A stretch of 64,000 nucleotides of DNA from Watersipora subatra (Eukaryota; Bryozoa; Gymnolaemata; Cheilostomatida; Watersiporidae). Where the stretch lies: assembly GCF_963576615.1 (NCBI RefSeq), contig NC_088717.1, positions 24,951,344 through 25,015,343 of the forward strand, given 5' to 3'. The translations under genes were made by a program, and so were the position numbers. This document shows positions 61,262 to 64,000 of this stretch, one piece after another (positions within the stretch are counted from its first letter, which is position 1; each line of letters opens with the position of its first letter). The notes under the pieces were generated by a model. It was given only the letters and a program-made list of their open reading frames with translations. It had not been told where the DNA came from and made no database searches.

Positions 61262-61312
61262 GCTGAGTTTCTTGAAGCTGTCAACTATACACACTGCTGG
61301 CCTATATAGACC
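61262..61312 (-). promoter_or_regulatory. mesh core promoter candidate
   Basis: A TATATAG box reads on the minus strand at 61308-61302, about 41 bp before the mesh ATG, implying a start site near 61277 and a 5' leader of under 20 nt. The start site itself is not recognisable. Confidence 0.55.
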
Positions 61313-61784
61313 TGCCGACACCAAAAGACGCTCCCTTCGAATAAATTCAATAGATATAAGGTATTCGTATAGAAGTATTTATTTAGCTGATAACATTGTT
61401 GCCTTTTGAGCTTAAAGGATTTATGATTTCAGCTACTGGTTGTGTTTACCTTTTTCTTTAAGAGCATATGTTGCCTCCCGGGTTATTCAACTTAGAGCAG
61501 AGGCTATATATAGCTTAGGCTAGCCACAAAGATGAGTTTAAGGCCTTATCTACTCATCCCTACAGGCAGACTTGCCTAATCCTTCTCCATGAAGTGGTAA
61601 GACTTTTAAAAAGACAAAGTGGGCACAAAGTTACTTTCTTTTCTACTCAGGCTACAGCAACAATATCTTACTTCTAGTCAGTGCAACTCCTAAATACCGT
61701 ATATATTAATGTATACACTGATCTCATGTATAATTCAATAAGTATTTCAAAACAAAAATTTGCATTATTATAGATACTAGTACG

Positions 61785-62010
61785 CTGAGAGTCTCACTTA
61801 CTGTGAGAGATCGTCATGTGTGAAAACTATGTTCAAAATTATTCCGAACTGTGGCTAGATGGCTGCGAGGTTTAGGGGGGGGGGGGGGGGGAGTGCACTT
61901 GTCTCGTTCACAATGAGAGATAGTCATGCGCGATAATTATGTTCAAAATTATTCCAAACTGTGACTAGGTAACAGCGGGATTTTGTGGTAGCGCACCTGC
62001 TTTTTGCGAA
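61785..62010 (+). repeat. Two tandem SINE-like family C copies and a G18-type run
   Basis: GAGAGATCGTCATGTGTGAA and GAGAGATAGTCATGCGCGAT begin two copies of the same segment, each followed by TATGTTCAAAATTATTCC. A run of about 18 G lies at 61875-61892 in the first. Confidence 0.75.
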
Positions 62011-63574
62011 ACAATTTTTAACAAACAGTAATGGATTTTAGTGCTCAAAAATTCATGACTTATAGTTTGAAAAATACAGTAGTCAAAGATGCAAATGAGT
62101 AGCGTTAAATTAGGCTATTTCTTGTCCCTTCAGCATATCCTCACTACCCCTACTAATTGCCTTCTATGTTGACCTAAATGACAATATTAGCCTTTTTGTT
62201 TTAGCTGAGGTCTCTAGTTAGATTACTAAAGAGCTCAGTTTTTAAACCTAGGATATTGCTGTCAAGCAACTATTCGTTCCCTAATCACATAGATATGAAT
62301 AAGCTTTTGGAATATAATTAAAGGTTTAATCAGATGCATTAAAAGGAATAGTAAATGTATAATAAAAAACTACTGATTCAATTAAACGCTCAAAACAACC
62401 AAATCTTATTTCTGTTTTTGGACAGTTATCAGATCAAAAGGTAATGAAATTGTACAAAATAACTATTTTTAGAAATCATCACAAATGACAAGATGAATCA
62501 AACTTTCAAAAGGTACCTACTTTTTTGTTGGTATTAGATTGAAATCATTTAGGATTTGCTTCTCTTGCCAGCCATCTCTCCAATAGTGCAGTTAAGAGAT
62601 GAGACGTAATTTAAGAGCTGTGTCAATGATAGTTAAGGAAAACTCAATAGTATATTGAGGACATTATTAGTTCGTCATGTTTACATATAGTTTATAGAAG
62701 GGCGATTAAAACTATTGTCCCGGTTATTGACCCTTAAAGTATTTGAATGTCTCTTGAGCATGTTGTATAATATAAGTGTATAGCAAGAGGAAACTTAACT
62801 TTATAGCATAATCACTGAATGAATGTTTTGGCAACCGTAAAAAAACTTAGTTTAAAAGTTTTAAAGATTGGTTTTAAAATAATACAACTGTTGAGGCAGA
62901 GCTATTTTGATAAAACTAATGCCTATTTTTACCTGTAAAGCAGTCAAAAATTGTATGCCCATTATGGTTTCAGAAAGTCTAGTAAAAGGATTCCATAAAA
63001 AAGCTTTTGCAGTAATTAACCTAGCTTGAGGGAGGCTATTAATTTTTTGACAAGTGAATAGCCTTGGGCACATTAATTTTGCTTGCAAATTTATGTGTAT
63101 AAGTACGGGTGCGCACAGATAGTCACATCAACCGTTTGCATCTCTACTGTGTTGGTGCGATGGAAATTTCAGCATGAGAAGAGACACATGTCGTGTTACT
63201 ATTGGCTAATTATAAACTATTTCAAAGTTTATAGTTGGTCAGCAACAATTAAAACCCCAGCTTTGTTGTTAGTACAAAATATTATTTACAACAATAATAA
63301 TACTGCAGGAAAAATATCAAGATCGATTCATCAAAACTTCATATTTCATCAAAACTGATGACATTTTCACCTAAAATTTAATCAGACTTCATACAAAGCA
63401 TAGGTGAGTAAACAATGGAGTAGCAATGAGAGTATGTTCAATTTTGGTCTTTGTTCCAGAATAGATACATATGGTAGTTAAAAAAATATTTCGGTTACGG
63501 AAACGTCGAGAACAAATTGAGTACATTTTAGTAATGTGTATCTGTGTAGGTCTGGTTGGCTCGCATAGTTTCAA

Positions 63575-63975
63575 TGCATTCATGACATATCATAACATAT
63601 CATAACATATCATAACATATCATAACATATCATATCATAATATATCGTAACATATCATAACATAGCATATTATAACATATTATAACATATTATAACATAT
63701 CATAACATAACATATTATAACATATTATAACATATCATAACATATTATAACATATTATAACATATTATAGCATATCATAACATATCATAACATGTTATAA
63801 CATATTATAACATATCATAACATATTATAACATATCATAACATATTATAACATATCATAACATATTATAACATATTATAACATATCATAACATATTACAA
63901 CATATTATAACATATTATAACATATCATAACATATTATAACATATCATAACATATTATAACATATTATAACATAT
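63575..63975. repeat. 10-bp satellite
   Basis: Some 40 units of CATATTATAA or CATATCATAA follow each other with a strict 10-bp period, close to one turn of the helix. Confidence 0.96.
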
Positions 63976-64000
63976 AAACAGGAATAGCTTGACTCTGCAT

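Larger units (their letters stand above)
61262..64000. other. Upstream flank of mesh
   Basis: Apart from the promoter (61302-61308), it holds two family C SINE-like copies (61785-62010) with a poly-G run and a 10-bp satellite (63580-63975). ORFs at 62861-63583 show no recognisable family. Confidence 0.6.

Noticed and set aside
61495-61580. Divergent promoter with CTATATATAG and a 15-codon ORF
   Set aside because: The TATA-like word is palindromic and the ORF too short; no exon with homology follows.

Overview
This is animal nuclear DNA: AT-rich, with many short exons joined by GT..AG introns, tRNA-derived SINEs, MITEs, Helitrons, LINE and Ty3/Gypsy relics, and long microsatellites. The repeat mix suggests a marine invertebrate, perhaps a spiralian, but the species cannot be named from the sequence. 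No bacterial operons, CRISPR arrays or intact tRNA/rRNA genes were seen.

One gene spans almost the whole window on the minus strand, from an ATG at 61261 to at least 218. By joining short ORFs at splice sites I rebuilt 24 exons whose phases agree at all 23 junctions, giving about 1278 codons. The domain order is signal peptide, NIDO, IPT/E-set, AMOP, VWD, sushi, Thr-rich stalk, one membrane helix, cytoplasmic tail. This is the architecture of Mesh, the smooth septate junction protein of insects. The gene probably continues beyond the left edge.

Nested on the plus strand inside the 14.5 kb intron between mesh exons 12 and 13 (23761-38295) is a complete six-exon gene for a 346-residue cGAS/Mab-21-like nucleotidyltransferase (a cGAS-like receptor candidate). 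The GS motif and all three metal-binding aspartates are present. There is no cysteine at all, hence no zinc thumb. Its core promoter is textbook: a perfect four-unit heat-shock element, a TATA box and a TCAGTT initiator at the expected spacings. This is the most interesting part of the window: a predicted heat-inducible nucleic-acid sensor nested in a gut-barrier gene.

Layout on the + axis: 1-9.8 kb, mesh tail, membrane and sushi exons; 10-21 kb, VWD exons with LINE and Gypsy relics and a hAT MITE; 21.6-23.3 kb, a Helitron; 24.8-38.2 kb, the nested cGLR gene with a second Helitron in its fourth intron; 38-44 kb, AMOP and E-set exons; 48-59 kb, IPT and NIDO exons, MITEs and a 30-bp satellite; 61.2 kb, signal-peptide exon and promoter; 61.3-64 kb, upstream flank with SINE copies and a 10-bp satellite. 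Several tandem repeats and MITEs sit directly on splice sites of both genes, which is a recurring theme of the locus.
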